Source: Candidatus Enterococcus murrayae (GTDB lineage: Bacteria > Bacillota > Bacilli > Lactobacillales > Enterococcaceae). Taken from it: a DNA stretch of 64,000 nt. The notes under the pieces were generated by a model that was not told where the DNA came from, made no database searches, and saw only the letters and a list, made by a program, of their open reading frames with translations. Made by a program: the position numbers and the translations under genes. The stretch lies in assembly GCF_017315985.1 (NCBI RefSeq), contig NZ_JAFLVR010000021.1, positions 62,001-126,000 on the forward strand, read 5' to 3'. Positions 43,732-52,541 of the stretch are shown here, piece by piece. Each line of letters begins with the position of its first letter. The stretch's first letter is position 1.

Positions 43732-46159
43732 GGTTTCGACGAAAATCAACCAATAAGGCCTCATGTGATTCTAGTTCAACAGAAAAGCTCAGTATGCGAT
43801 TTTGAGCTTCGACAATGCTCTTAGTAAGATCAGGCCTTGATCTATGCCAAAGAAAATCGATCTCTTCTTTAGAAAGCTCCTTATTTTCCCCTAGCTCAAC
43901 GATCCTCTCCAGCAAGCTGCCATGATCTCTCCCCATCTTAAAGGATAGAATCGTATAGTATCCAGGTTCGACATTTTCAATTTTTAAATCCCATCTCTTT
44001 TTTTTCTTACTTTTGAAAATCGAGTAAATATTTTTTTCATGGAAGTCTCCCTCGCTATTGTAATAATAGGTCGCATTTAGGTGATTATAGAAATAGAATA
44101 AACCAGAAAAATGATGGTCATTTTTTTTAGTAAAACACACCTCTTTATCCTTATAGATCACCTCTGAAAATAAACGGTCTAGAAAATCAAACGCGTAATA
44201 AGCAGATTTTGGAATCCCTGTTTTTGTAAGTATGCCTGCTCCTCCAAAAATTTCCTGTTCATTCGTATCATATGAAGTAACCGATATATCTGACAATAGC
44301 CAATAGCCCATCATATATACTTCTTTCTTTACATCAAGAATATTTTTTATAATGTAGGTCATTTTAAACGCCGTATCATTTATGATGTGCCGATTCAAAA
44401 TTGTGACATTGAATTCTGTAATAAGCAAAGGAAGATCGCTCTTAAATTTGTACAGTATCTTTTTGAACTCTTTTACACTGTTGATCATATATTCCGTATC
44501 TGGGGAAATGGGGTTGGATCTTTTTCCTGTATAAAGTGAATGAGTAATCTCGTCCATATGAAATAAGGAAAGGCTAAAATAATCCGGATAGGTGCCCATT
44601 TTTTGCCAGCTTAACAGAAAATTTTCTATATCTTCCTTTTCGAGATCTAAACTTAACCCGCATCCGCCAATCATTATTTTGGAATTGACCGCTTTAATCT
44701 CATTGTAGACCTTCTTGAAAAACCACAAGTACCCCTCAGTATTTGAAATATCGATCACTTTATTTTCGGATCTGATTTTCATCAAATCAGATAAACTATT
44801 CGTTTTTACCACGATTTCGCTCGGCTTCCATATTTCTACTATCCATTTGTCTAATGCGGTTTCTCCATACTTGTTCTTACAATGCTCAAAGAAAACCGTG
44901 CATCTTTCAAGGATATCTTCAATCGTATTCGAATAGAGAGTATACGGTGTATGGATAATCGGCTCACCATGCGTCTTATAAATTGTCTTTCCTTTAAATC
45001 CTAGTTCAATAAAGGGAATCATCCCCGCATCAATGATCGAAGACAAGATCATATCTACTTTAGTGAAATCATACCTGCCTTCTATTTTTGGAAAAACACT
45101 GTTACTTAATAAGCCCCATAATCTTCCGTAATCAAAAAAATTACTATCAGATACCTTTTCTAGCTGTTGGTAATACCCAGACATGAGGATATCCTCAGCA
45201 TAACCGAGATTAATCAACGACTTATCCAAATCATTTTTTTCTGATAGTCCATTATTCAATAAAAGATTTTCTTCAATTAAGTGCTTCTTTTCTTTCCCAA
45301 AATAAGCTTTTAAATAGGTTAGGTCTTCTTCCTGCAGATTTTTTTTGGAAGCCAATTTTACATTTGCTTTAACTTCACTTCTATACTCACTAGGTGTGAG
45401 TCCTTGATATTTTTTAAACAGCCGATTGAATGAGTTGATATTGTTAAATCCAGCAGCAAAAGCAATATCTGTAATAGACTTTTCTGTTTCTAATAAATCA
45501 ATCCTCACTTTTTCTAATCTTTTTTCAATTAGATACTCTGTCATTGATTTTCCAAACTGTTTTGTAAAGCTTCTGGAAAGGTAATGTTGAGAAACGTACA
45601 TTTTGTCGGCTATTTCAGAAATACGGATGTCTTGATCAAAATTATTATCCAGAAAACTCTTCAATTCTATTACTTTCTTTGCCATTGTTTTTGCAGTAGT
45701 TAATTTACTACGATGAATATAATTATCTTCGAGTAGTTCAAGTAAAGAGAAATATTGCTTCAATACACTCGACACCTTGCTCTTTTCTTTAAATATGTAT
45801 GATTCGATCAACCCATTGATTTCCGATTTTATTTCAGTATCTACTAAAGAACCTTCTGACACTGAGTTTCCAGAAAATATCAGATCATAATTATTATCTT
45901 CAATCTCATCAACTACAGAATAGTTAAACGAGAGTTCAAATACTTTTGAGGAAGCATTGATTGATAAATCATGAGGAATAGACCGGGATAGCAACATAAA
46001 ATCATCCTTTTTCAAGGAGACTGTATGGGTGTCATATGCTATTTCGACTTCACCGACAAGAACATAAATAATGTGAACATTGCTATCGTAATAATGCACC
46101 TTTTCATTTTTTTGGACTAATCTAATTTGCATCATATTCCAAGGATCCGTATATTTCAT
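43724..46159 (-). CDS. AraC-family regulator fused to a GH39-like domain
   Basis: An 811-residue protein in three parts. The N-terminal cupin-like sensor is residues 1-80. An AraC DNA-binding domain at about 165-262 has two helix-turn-helices (ISEIADKMYVSQHYLSRSF; ITDIAFAAGFNNINSFNRLF). A C-terminal GH39-like (beta-xylosidase) TIM barrel plus beta region covers about 310-811. In active GH39 enzymes the acid/base Glu sits in a W-N-E-P motif; here the matching site reads EIWKPSE (442-448), so that Glu seems lost. The nucleophile Glu582 (LITEFNV) is kept. It may serve as a glycoside sensor. It likely activates the symporter/deglycosylation cluster downstream. AAAGGAG precedes the ATG. Confidence 0.85.
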   Translation of the reverse strand: MKYTDPWNMMQIRLVQKNEKVHYYDSNVHIIYVLVGEVEIAYDTHTVSLKKDDFMLLSRSIPHDLSINASSKVFELSFNYSVVDEIEDNNYDLIFSGNSVSEGSLVDTEIKSEINGLIESYIFKEKSKVSSVLKQYFSLLELLEDNYIHRSKLTTAKTMAKKVIELKSFLDNNFDQDIRISEIADKMYVSQHYLSRSFTKQFGKSMTEYLIEKRLEKVRIDLLETEKSITDIAFAAGFNNINSFNRLFKKYQGLTPSEYRSEVKANVKLASKKNLQEEDLTYLKAYFGKEKKHLIEENLLLNNGLSEKNDLDKSLINLGYAEDILMSGYYQQLEKVSDSNFFDYGRLWGLLSNSVFPKIEGRYDFTKVDMILSSIIDAGMIPFIELGFKGKTIYKTHGEPIIHTPYTLYSNTIEDILERCTVFFEHCKNKYGETALDKWIVEIWKPSEIVVKTNSLSDLMKIRSENKVIDISNTEGYLWFFKKVYNEIKAVNSKIMIGGCGLSLDLEKEDIENFLLSWQKMGTYPDYFSLSLFHMDEITHSLYTGKRSNPISPDTEYMINSVKEFKKILYKFKSDLPLLITEFNVTILNRHIINDTAFKMTYIIKNILDVKKEVYMMGYWLLSDISVTSYDTNEQEIFGGAGILTKTGIPKSAYYAFDFLDRLFSEVIYKDKEVCFTKKNDHHFSGLFYFYNHLNATYYYNSEGDFHEKNIYSIFKSKKKKRWDLKIENVEPGYYTILSFKMGRDHGSLLERIVELGENKELSKEEIDFLWHRSRPDLTKSIVEAQNRILSFSVELESHEALLVDFRRNQT

Positions 46160-46324
46160 CTGTTCAATCTCCTTTATCCGCGATACGTCAATACTTTACC
46201 CATGAATCGTTAAAACCCTTTCAAACAAAAGTATAGCATATTTATTTGGACAGATTTTTCTCGTTTTTATCGTTATGAATCGAAAAAAGAAGAAATGGAA
46301 ACATGGAAAAATCAATCGATCCAC

Positions 46325-46451
46325 AGGTCTTTTCGAAAAATACTTTATAAAATTAAAGTAAACGATCAGATTTCTTTAAATCATTAAAGAAATTTGTTCG
46401 TTCGCTTTTTTATTTGTGTTATATACTATTTTGACGTTTCTTTCGACAAGG
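46325..46451. repeat. Duplicated hairpin element, copy A
   Basis: About 120 bp nearly identical to 47186-47303. It contains a long inverted repeat, TCAGATTTCTTTAA facing TTAAAGAAATTTG, followed by TTCGTTCGCTTTTTTATTT. The hairpin with its T-run could also stop transcription. It lies in the 380-bp gap between the AraC-GH39 start and the AbrB-like gene; the rest of that gap shows no gene. Confidence 0.65.
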
Positions 46452-46539
46452 CGATTTTTTTAAGCGGGTTCCACATTCTCACTCAACAATTTGTACCAAC
46501 GATGTATACTTTAGATAAAGAGGGAAAGGAGTTATTCCT

Positions 46540-46776
46540 ATGGATAGTAAAAAAAGAAAACTTCGCTTGGTTGGAAATTCCGTTATGATCTCCGTATCAA
46601 AAGATTTTTTGGCTAAGAATAATCTAACTATTGGAGAGACCGTATTCCTTGATGAGGATAAATTGAAAGAAGCGATCACTAAAATAAATACCCATGATGA
46701 TTCGAAAATCGATTTTCTAATGAATCAGTCTATACAAGAACACCATGAGACCTATAAGGATTTAGTTGATTTATGA
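46540..46776 (+). CDS. AbrB/MazE-like antitoxin or DNA-binding protein, 78 aa
   Basis: The N-terminal half is a SpoVT/AbrB-type swapped-hairpin DNA-binding domain: RKLRLVGNSVMISVSKDFLA, then IGETVFLDEDKL. This matches the MazE-type pattern (RxVGNSxxxxxPK...L...GD.V). The C-terminal half is acidic and helical, as in antitoxins that bind a toxin. AAAGGAG precedes the ATG by 9 bp. No toxin gene follows: the next 117 bp are non-coding and the next gene is on the other strand. It is an orphan, or it acts as a simple regulator. Confidence 0.75.
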   Translation: MDSKKRKLRLVGNSVMISVSKDFLAKNNLTIGETVFLDEDKLKEAITKINTHDDSKIDFLMNQSIQEHHETYKDLVDL

Positions 46777-46893
46777 GTTATGAATGCCTTAACTGTTTTG
46801 TACTAATCAAAATAAAACGATCCTCCTAGCCAGGACCTGATTCATTCTCTGTCTTGGGCAGAAAGATCGATTCATTGTTGTTGAGTCTTTGAT

Positions 46894-47088
46894 TTAAAAC
46901 TTATTTTTTGGCGGTAAAACCATTTCTGCCATTTGAAGCCTCTCCACTTGAGAGTCAAACTCCTCTTTCAAGAATTTTTCTCGTGTGTCATCGTCCTTTG
47001 GATCGACAGTGATTGTGCAAACTTCTGTGTCGACATATAACTTCCCGTTTTCTAAATAAATTTTACCAAAGCTATTTTTAAAATACAT
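46894..47088 (-). CDS. Small acidic protein, 64 aa, unknown
   Basis: The ATG at 47088 follows a strong GAGGGGG site. The product, which starts MYFKNSFGKIYLENGKLYVD, is hydrophilic and has no signal or membrane segment. Beta strands are likely in the first half and a charged helix in the middle (REKFLKEEFDSQVERLQMAE). The family is not recognised. It lies between the two copies of the hairpin repeat and faces the AbrB-like gene, so the two small genes may have been carried in together. Confidence 0.55.
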   Translation of the reverse strand: MYFKNSFGKIYLENGKLYVDTEVCTITVDPKDDDTREKFLKEEFDSQVERLQMAEMVLPPKNKF

Positions 47089-47185
47089 ATTTTATTCCCC
47101 CTCTGTTTAAAAATAAGATACGCAATTTTATCTTCATATATTTTCTCATTACCATCGTTCCGAATGGGAAGCATAACCAATTCAA

Positions 47186-47303
47186 AGGTCTTTCCAAAAA
47201 ATACTTTACAAAATTAAAGTAAACGAACAGATTTCTTTAAATTATTAAAGAAATCTGTTCGTTCGCTTTTTTATTTTTTCTTTATACTATTTTTGACGCT
47301 TCT
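47186..47303. repeat. Duplicated hairpin element, copy B
   Basis: The second copy of the element at 46325-46451. Its inverted repeat is near perfect: AACGAACAGATTTCTTTAA facing TTAAAGAAATCTGTTCGTT, then CGCTTTTTTATTTTT. Both copies are also followed by TATACTATTTTTGACG-like sequence, so the similarity extends beyond the hairpin. The two copies flank 46540-47088 in direct orientation. Confidence 0.65.
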
Positions 47304-47327
47304 TTGAATATTGATAATGTAGCGAAA

Positions 47328-47376
47328 AGAGGCTGTAGAGATTGTCAAAAATCCCCACAGCCCTCACTTTTTTTAA
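47328..47376. terminator. Terminator after the 47385 CPBP gene
   Basis: Arms GAGGCTGT and ACAGCCCTC, with T-rich runs on both sides, so it may act in both directions. It is 9 bp beyond the stop of the CPBP gene. Confidence 0.55.
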
Positions 47377-47384
47377 GACTGAAT

Positions 47385-48188
47385 CTATCTATTTTCAAAC
47401 GCCCGACTCTCTTCCAGCGAATCAAGTGGTTTCTTTGCATAGAAGTAGCAAACAATCAAAATAATCGCGATCGTTAGTATTCCTGTCTCGCCTACTAAGT
47501 ACGGTTTGTTTTGACCACCGATGGATTGGTCTAATAGAATTTGAATGACGAAATTGTGTGCAAAATGGAACACTGCAGCGGGCCATACGCTTTTTGATTT
47601 GAGGCTTAAATAAGACATTGGATAGGACATGGCGATACATTGGATTACATAGATCGGAACCTGATACCAAACGGGAATGCTGGAGACATAGCCAGTGACT
47701 ATCAGCGGCAGATGCCAGATAGCCCAGATACAACCTGTGAGAAATGCCCCCTTGCGATAGCCAAAAAGCTCAAACATTTCACGATTTAAGAAGCCGCGCC
47801 AACCGATTTCTTCTCCTAAAGCGGTAATAAAAAAGATGGCTATATACAAGAGTAGGATTAACGGCTGACTTAAAAGGGTTCGGAGTGTATTGCCTGTAAT
47901 AACACCATTTCCTCGCATAATTAGATAGATTCCATAGGACGAAAGACTATATAAAAGTGGAATCTCTATGCCTGATAACACGTATTTCAATTTCCCTTTT
48001 TTTAGATTGAACATTTTCTCATCACGATGATAAAGCCGCTTGACGATGATCGCAGCAATTCCTGGACACCACATCAATAGATATGACATATTCATTATTT
48101 GATAGTTGATAATCAGTACATAGAAGATTGTGCTCAATGCAAAGCAGAGAATCAGAAAAGTGATCACTGCCTTTTTAGTATTTCTCAT
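47385..48188 (-). CDS. CPBP family intramembrane metalloprotease
   Basis: A 267-residue membrane protein with about eight helices and the CPBP motifs EEIGWRGFL (EExxxR), WAIWHLP (FxxxH-type) and HFAHNF (HxxxN). GAAAGGAA precedes ATG 48188. It follows the ABC permease gene by 84 bp on the same strand and is probably part of that operon. CPBP proteins next to ABC exporters and two-component systems are often linked to peptide-antibiotic immunity, but the substrate here is unknown. Confidence 0.85.
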   Translation of the reverse strand: MRNTKKAVITFLILCFALSTIFYVLIINYQIMNMSYLLMWCPGIAAIIVKRLYHRDEKMFNLKKGKLKYVLSGIEIPLLYSLSSYGIYLIMRGNGVITGNTLRTLLSQPLILLLYIAIFFITALGEEIGWRGFLNREMFELFGYRKGAFLTGCIWAIWHLPLIVTGYVSSIPVWYQVPIYVIQCIAMSYPMSYLSLKSKSVWPAAVFHFAHNFVIQILLDQSIGGQNKPYLVGETGILTIAIILIVCYFYAKKPLDSLEESRAFENR

Positions 48189-48272
48189 AAACGTTTCCTT
48201 TCGATAGTTTTCATTTTTATTTTGTTGAAAAGCGCATAGTGTTTCACTCTTCAGGTGGTCGTTTCACTTTTG

Positions 48273-49064
48273 TTAGGCAATGTCTGCATCAGCATACAAC
48301 TGTGCCCCGGCAAACAATAAAAGCGCGTCTAGGATGACCCAAAATAGCAGAACCATCCCTACAGTCATTATAGGAAATTCCCAAAATCTTGATAGCATGG
48401 AAAAGGCAGACAATGGGTCGCAAAGCGTCAGCCACTCGGCTTTTGGAAATAGCTGATAGATTTGATAGGTGACGGACGGAAAAGCAATCAAGCCAATTAA
48501 ATAGGTCGTAATGGTGATACTTGTTTTCTTGGTAAAAACGAGCAAGCCATTTCCAATAGCGATCATCCCGATATACAACGGTGTAGATAAGAGTATCTGG
48601 ACCAGAATTCTTGTGATAAGGGTTAGATTGAAGCCGCCAAATCCAAACAAAATTGTCCCTGCTGCAAAGCTTACTACTAAGCATAGTATGGTGTAGGTTA
48701 AGCAGCATAGAAATCCGGTGACACATTTCGCAAAAAAGACATTCCTTCGATCAACAAAATAGGACAAGCTGTTGCGAATTGTTCCGGTGGAATATTCAGC
48801 ACCCAGCACCGCCACAGCGAAGGCTAAAATAAAGAATGGAAATAGCCCGTCGTCCCGCATCTGCTGAACGAATTCTGCTCCGTTTCCAGGTAATGACCTC
48901 GCGGCACTAGCAGTGGATTGAACACCGACACCTCCGAAACCGCTGCTGGAACCCAGCATGTTGACTCCTGTAATGACGATAATGATTATTCCCGCTAGAA
49001 AGACATTGCGGACCGCTGATCCTTTCTTTATTCGAAAAATATCTGATTTAATTATATTAACCAT
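48273..49064 (-). CDS. ABC-2 type permease
   Basis: A 263-residue membrane protein with six predicted helices. It begins MVNIIKSDIFRIKKGSAVRN, a typical cytosolic start, and has LGAEYSTGTIRNSLSYFVDR, the loop that meets the ATPase in lantibiotic-type exporters. It works with the ATPase at 49078-49995, whose stop is 13 bp upstream. A large extracytoplasmic loop (about residues 35-70) is rich in Gly and Ser. Confidence 0.87.
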   Translation of the reverse strand: MVNIIKSDIFRIKKGSAVRNVFLAGIIIIVITGVNMLGSSSGFGGVGVQSTASAARSLPGNGAEFVQQMRDDGLFPFFILAFAVAVLGAEYSTGTIRNSLSYFVDRRNVFFAKCVTGFLCCLTYTILCLVVSFAAGTILFGFGGFNLTLITRILVQILLSTPLYIGMIAIGNGLLVFTKKTSITITTYLIGLIAFPSVTYQIYQLFPKAEWLTLCDPLSAFSMLSRFWEFPIMTVGMVLLFWVILDALLLFAGAQLYADADIA

Positions 49065-49077
49065 CGTTTGTGCTCCC

Positions 49078-49995
49078 TCATGCTATTTCATCTATGACAC
49101 TAATGAAATAGTCTTCCAAATTTATTTTTATTTCGTTTGACGAATAGATTTTTATCCCATTGGAACTTAGCAGATCGATCACCTTGGACGTATCCTTATG
49201 GAAATCAAATAGTCGAATCTCTTCGGTCGAATGAACCTCAAACTGCTTCGTACTCATCGTTGACTGAATGATTTCACCAGCCTTCACCGCGCTGCTCACC
49301 TTCATAGAGATATACCCTTGCGTATTTTTGTTCAGCTCTTCCTTAGTAAATTCCTTCAATAGTGCTCCGCGATGGATAATGCCATATCTTGTGGCTATTT
49401 GAGTTAACTCTGAAAGAATATGACTGGAAATTAAGATGGTGATCTTTTTTTCCTGATTTAGCTTACTAATGATTTCGCGAAACTCGATCATTCCTGTTGG
49501 ATCTAATCCATTGATCGGCTCATCTAGAATCAATAATTCAGGATCGCCCATGATTGCTAACGCAAGCCCCAGACGTTGCTTCATTCCAAGGGAAAACTGA
49601 TTAAATCTCTTACTTCCGGTCGCATCTAGATTGACTAATTTCAGAACCCGTTCGATTTCATTTTCGTCTGCGATCCCTCTTTGAATGCGATAATAGTTCA
49701 GATTTTCTCGTGCTGTCATTTTTGGAAAGAAGGCAGGTGTTTCGATCATCGCACCGATTTTTTTTCTCGCGTTGATCAGGTCCTGCTCTTCGCCGCTTCC
49801 AAAAAGCTCAAGCGTTCCATTTGTTGGATGGATCAACGAGGTGATCAGCCGTAACAGGGTGGTTTTTCCTGCCCCGTTTTGACCAATAAATCCATAGATA
49901 TCCCCCTTTTCCAACGTCATATGTATATTTTTAACGCCTGCGTTACCAGAATATTTTTTTGTTAAATTATTCGTCTTCAAAATCGTTGCCTTCAT
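49078..49995 (-). CDS. ABC transporter ATP-binding protein (lantibiotic-immunity type)
   Basis: A 305-residue ATPase: Walker A GQNGAGKTT, signature FSLGMKQRLGLA, Walker B LLILDEPINGLDP and H-loop ILISSHIL. Unlike short members it has a C-terminal extension of about 85 residues after the ATPase core. The start is ATG 49995, with GGGGAG upstream; the frame is open to 50055. The promoter at 50054-50081 carries the same direct repeat as the two-component operon, so the response regulator at 51646 is the likely controller. Confidence 0.9.
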   Translation of the reverse strand: MKATILKTNNLTKKYSGNAGVKNIHMTLEKGDIYGFIGQNGAGKTTLLRLITSLIHPTNGTLELFGSGEEQDLINARKKIGAMIETPAFFPKMTARENLNYYRIQRGIADENEIERVLKLVNLDATGSKRFNQFSLGMKQRLGLALAIMGDPELLILDEPINGLDPTGMIEFREIISKLNQEKKITILISSHILSELTQIATRYGIIHRGALLKEFTKEELNKNTQGYISMKVSSAVKAGEIIQSTMSTKQFEVHSTEEIRLFDFHKDTSKVIDLLSSNGIKIYSSNEIKINLEDYFISVIDEIA

Positions 49996-50053
49996 TTTAT
50001 GACTCCCCTTCTCTGTGCCTTCCTCACCCACATCATTGAAATGTGGTGGTCTC

Positions 50054-50081
50054 ACTATAACGACTCAACCTATAATGAACC
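50054..50081 (-). promoter_or_regulatory. Response-regulator box and -10 for the ABC operon
   Basis: On the minus strand, GGTTCA-TTATA-GGTTGA (11-bp phased direct repeat) is followed after 7 bp by TATAGT (50059-50054). The same layout occurs at 52372-52399 and 52481-52508. Confidence 0.7.
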
Positions 50082-50111
50082 TTGAATTAGGGAGCGATTC
50101 CTCAGCAAAAT

Positions 50112-50149
50112 AAAAAATCGGCTGATATGTCATCCTCATATCAACCGAT
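50112..50149 (-). terminator. Terminator after the histidine kinase gene
   Basis: Minus-strand arms ATCGGTTGATATG and CATATCAGCCGAT are followed by TTTTTTATTTT. It lies between the kinase stop (50352) and the ABC operon promoter. The sequence 50150-50351 shows nothing else I can support. Confidence 0.7.
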
Positions 50150-50351
50150 CGAATCTCTTCTATTTAATTTTTTTCAACTGAGGTCAAGCTTTTCTTCCCT
50201 TCTCAGTTGCTCCCTTTTAATTGTCGTAATAGTTAATGAACATGTGCCTTGAAGGAGTGCCCAATCGATTTATTGGAAGCGGCACCGTCCAGCTCACAAT
50301 AAAACAACCCGAAATTTCTATTGGCAGCTGCCAATGATCGCTGGTCCCTTC

Positions 50352-51653
50352 TTACAGTCTCTTTAACGGCAGACGAATCGTAAACTCTGTCGCCTCATTC
50401 ACTGTACTTTCGACGTCGATTTTTCCACCTAATTGGTCCACAATGTTTTGCGCAATAGATAAGCCCAAGCCATAGCTGCCTTCGTATTTTTGACGAACCT
50501 CGTTTGTGCGATAGAAACGATCGAAAATTTTGGGCAGATCCTCTTTCGCGATTCCATCGCCAGTGTTTCGAAAAACAATCACGCACTCTCGTCCTTTTGC
50601 TTCTAGTAAAACATCAAATGAGCCATGCTTGTTCGTATATTTGCTGGCATTATCAATGAAGAGATCAAAGAGCTGCTGCAGCATGATCTCATCGGTTTTT
50701 GCTGTCAATTTCATTAGCTTCTTGTTGACCGTAATCCCTTTTTCCTCGAATTTTGTTTCGTAATTGGTCAACGCATTGGCCAGCAACTGGTCCAATTGAA
50801 TATTTGTAAGAGTTAACTGATCGAAGCTGCTGTCGGCTTTTGCGACCGTAAGCAATTTATTTACCAGCCCATTCATTCGCTTGGTTCCGCTGGAGATATT
50901 GTCCAGCCATTTTAGCTGATCGCTGATGGTCTCTTCTTGACTAGCATAAAGAACATCGACATTTGTCGAAATGATACTCAATGGTGTCTTCAATTCGTGT
51001 GAAGCGTCGGCGATAAACTGCTTTTGCTTTTTCCAGGCCTCCTCCATCGGACGAATCGCGCGATTAGTAAAGAAAAGGATCACTAAAAAGAAAAGAAGCA
51101 TTAATCCGAGGCCGACAATGACCAAAGTGGTCGCCAAAGAAGACAAGCTTTTCTTCGCGTCCGTGACGTCTAAAAAACGCATAAGATACGTTTCATCATT
51201 CTTCCTGATCTCTTTATCCTGATCATTGCTGCCATAATCAAAATTAGCGATGGCTGGAGCGACAATGTATTGCCATTCTCGCCCATTCATTTTAATCACG
51301 CCGCCCTCTTGCTGCTTCCAAGCATGCTTCGCTGCTTTGTTGTACTGCTTTTTGGACAGCTTTAAGGCTGAATCCACCATGATCGGTTTGCCGGTTTTAT
51401 CTACCAGCATATTGAAATAGACGCCTGCGCCGGTCACGATTCGATTGATTTCTACTGCATCATCGCTCTTTTCATCGAAGGTCACCTTGCCGCCGGTGAT
51501 CCGCAGCTGCTCTGCCTGATTCAATTTTTCATAGGTATCTGACTTTTGGTTTAGATAGGTAGTCATAAAAATTGTGGAGAAGGCTATGATTAAAATGACG
51601 GCCACAAATCCAGTCGTCATCGCGATCAATCGTTTTCTAAACTGATTAATCAT
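50352..51653 (-). CDS. Sensor histidine kinase
   Basis: A 433-residue kinase with membrane helices at about 10-30 and 180-200 enclosing a sensor of about 150 residues. Then come the phospho-acceptor His in DASHELKTPLSIISTNVDVL and ATP-binding motifs (DNASKYTN, FRNTGDGI, GSYGLGLSIAQNI). The start is ATG 51653, overlapping the regulator's stop with AAGGGTG upstream. It pairs with the regulator at 51646-52338. The signal is unknown. Confidence 0.92.
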   Translation of the reverse strand: MINQFRKRLIAMTTGFVAVILIIAFSTIFMTTYLNQKSDTYEKLNQAEQLRITGGKVTFDEKSDDAVEINRIVTGAGVYFNMLVDKTGKPIMVDSALKLSKKQYNKAAKHAWKQQEGGVIKMNGREWQYIVAPAIANFDYGSNDQDKEIRKNDETYLMRFLDVTDAKKSLSSLATTLVIVGLGLMLLFFLVILFFTNRAIRPMEEAWKKQKQFIADASHELKTPLSIISTNVDVLYASQEETISDQLKWLDNISSGTKRMNGLVNKLLTVAKADSSFDQLTLTNIQLDQLLANALTNYETKFEEKGITVNKKLMKLTAKTDEIMLQQLFDLFIDNASKYTNKHGSFDVLLEAKGRECVIVFRNTGDGIAKEDLPKIFDRFYRTNEVRQKYEGSYGLGLSIAQNIVDQLGGKIDVESTVNEATEFTIRLPLKRL

Positions 51654-52338
51654 AGTCGTCACCCTTCGCAAAATCTAGCCGATAGCCTAGATTCCGCACA
51701 ACCGTGATTTGCGTCACACTCTCCACTTGCCGCAACTTCTTTCGCAAAAGCGACATATGCATCTCTACATGATTGTATTCCGCCTCTGAATCATAGCCCC
51801 AGACCTTTTCGATGATTCGATCCTTCGAGGACAGCTGCGGATAATTTGCTATTAGGAGTTCCAAAATATTGGCCTCTTTTTTTGTTAGATTCAGTTCGCC
51901 GGACTGGGTCTTCAAGCGCAAATTGTACGGATTCAATTCAAAATCCCCAAAGGAAAGAAGCCCATCGATTTTAAACGACCCTTTTCGTCTGCTTAAGGCC
52001 TTTAATCGGGCTAATAATTCCTGATACTGGAACGGTTTGCATAGATAATCGTCTGCCCCGCTGTTCAGCCCATCCACTCGATCCTCCAGCTCTCCTTTTG
52101 CTGTTAACATGAGAATTGGAATTTCTATCCCGGCCTCCCGCGCTTCTTTTAAAATCGTCAAGCCGTCCTTGTTTGGAAGCATGATATCTAAAATGGCTAA
52201 ATCATAGACACCTGAAAGAAGACAATCTAATCCATAAACGCCTTCTTCTGCTATATCTACTAAATATCCTTGTTTTTTTAATATTTGAGCCGTTGCCTCA
52301 GCTAACATCGCCTCATCTTCAACTAGTAAAAGCTTCAT
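51646..52338 (-). CDS. OmpR/PhoB-family response regulator
   Basis: A 230-residue regulator. The receiver has the acidic pair in LLVEDEAM, the phospho-acceptor Asp in LAILDIMLPNKDG and Lys in YLCKPFQ. The winged helix (about 130-225) ends ITVVRNLGYRLDF. It likely binds the direct repeat G(G/C)TTCA-N5-GGTTCA found at its own promoter, at the ABC operon and at the Asp-box protein gene. This makes a self-regulating three-promoter regulon. AGGA precedes ATG 52338. Confidence 0.93.
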   Translation of the reverse strand: MKLLLVEDEAMLAEATAQILKKQGYLVDIAEEGVYGLDCLLSGVYDLAILDIMLPNKDGLTILKEAREAGIEIPILMLTAKGELEDRVDGLNSGADDYLCKPFQYQELLARLKALSRRKGSFKIDGLLSFGDFELNPYNLRLKTQSGELNLTKKEANILELLIANYPQLSSKDRIIEKVWGYDSEAEYNHVEMHMSLLRKKLRQVESVTQITVVRNLGYRLDFAKGDDYD

Positions 52339-52371
52339 TCATCGTCCTCCTTAAAACCTAGACTCTACCTA

Positions 52372-52399
52372 ATTATAAAGGACGAACCTCTAATGAAGC
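52372..52399 (-). promoter_or_regulatory. Response-regulator box and -10 for the two-component operon
   Basis: On the minus strand, GCTTCA-TTAGA-GGTTCG is followed after 7 bp by a perfect TATAAT (52377-52372). The start site would lie about 25 bp before the ATG at 52338. Confidence 0.7.
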
Positions 52400-52480
52400 T
52401 TGAATCGCAAAAATAACACGAGTAATAAAACTGTTCTTTACCTAAAATAAATAATTTCACCCTCCTTCGTTGATACTACA

Positions 52481-52508
52481 GCTTCATTATAGGTTCACCC
52501 CCTATAGT
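52481..52508 (+). promoter_or_regulatory. Response-regulator box and -10 for the Asp-box protein gene
   Basis: GCTTCA-TTATA-GGTTCA (52481-52497) is followed after about 5-7 bp by TATAGT (52503-52508), 34 bp before the ATG at 52542. It is divergent from the box at 52372-52399. Confidence 0.7.
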
Positions 52509-52541
52509 AGCATTATCAATAAATGAAATGAGGTCGTTAAC

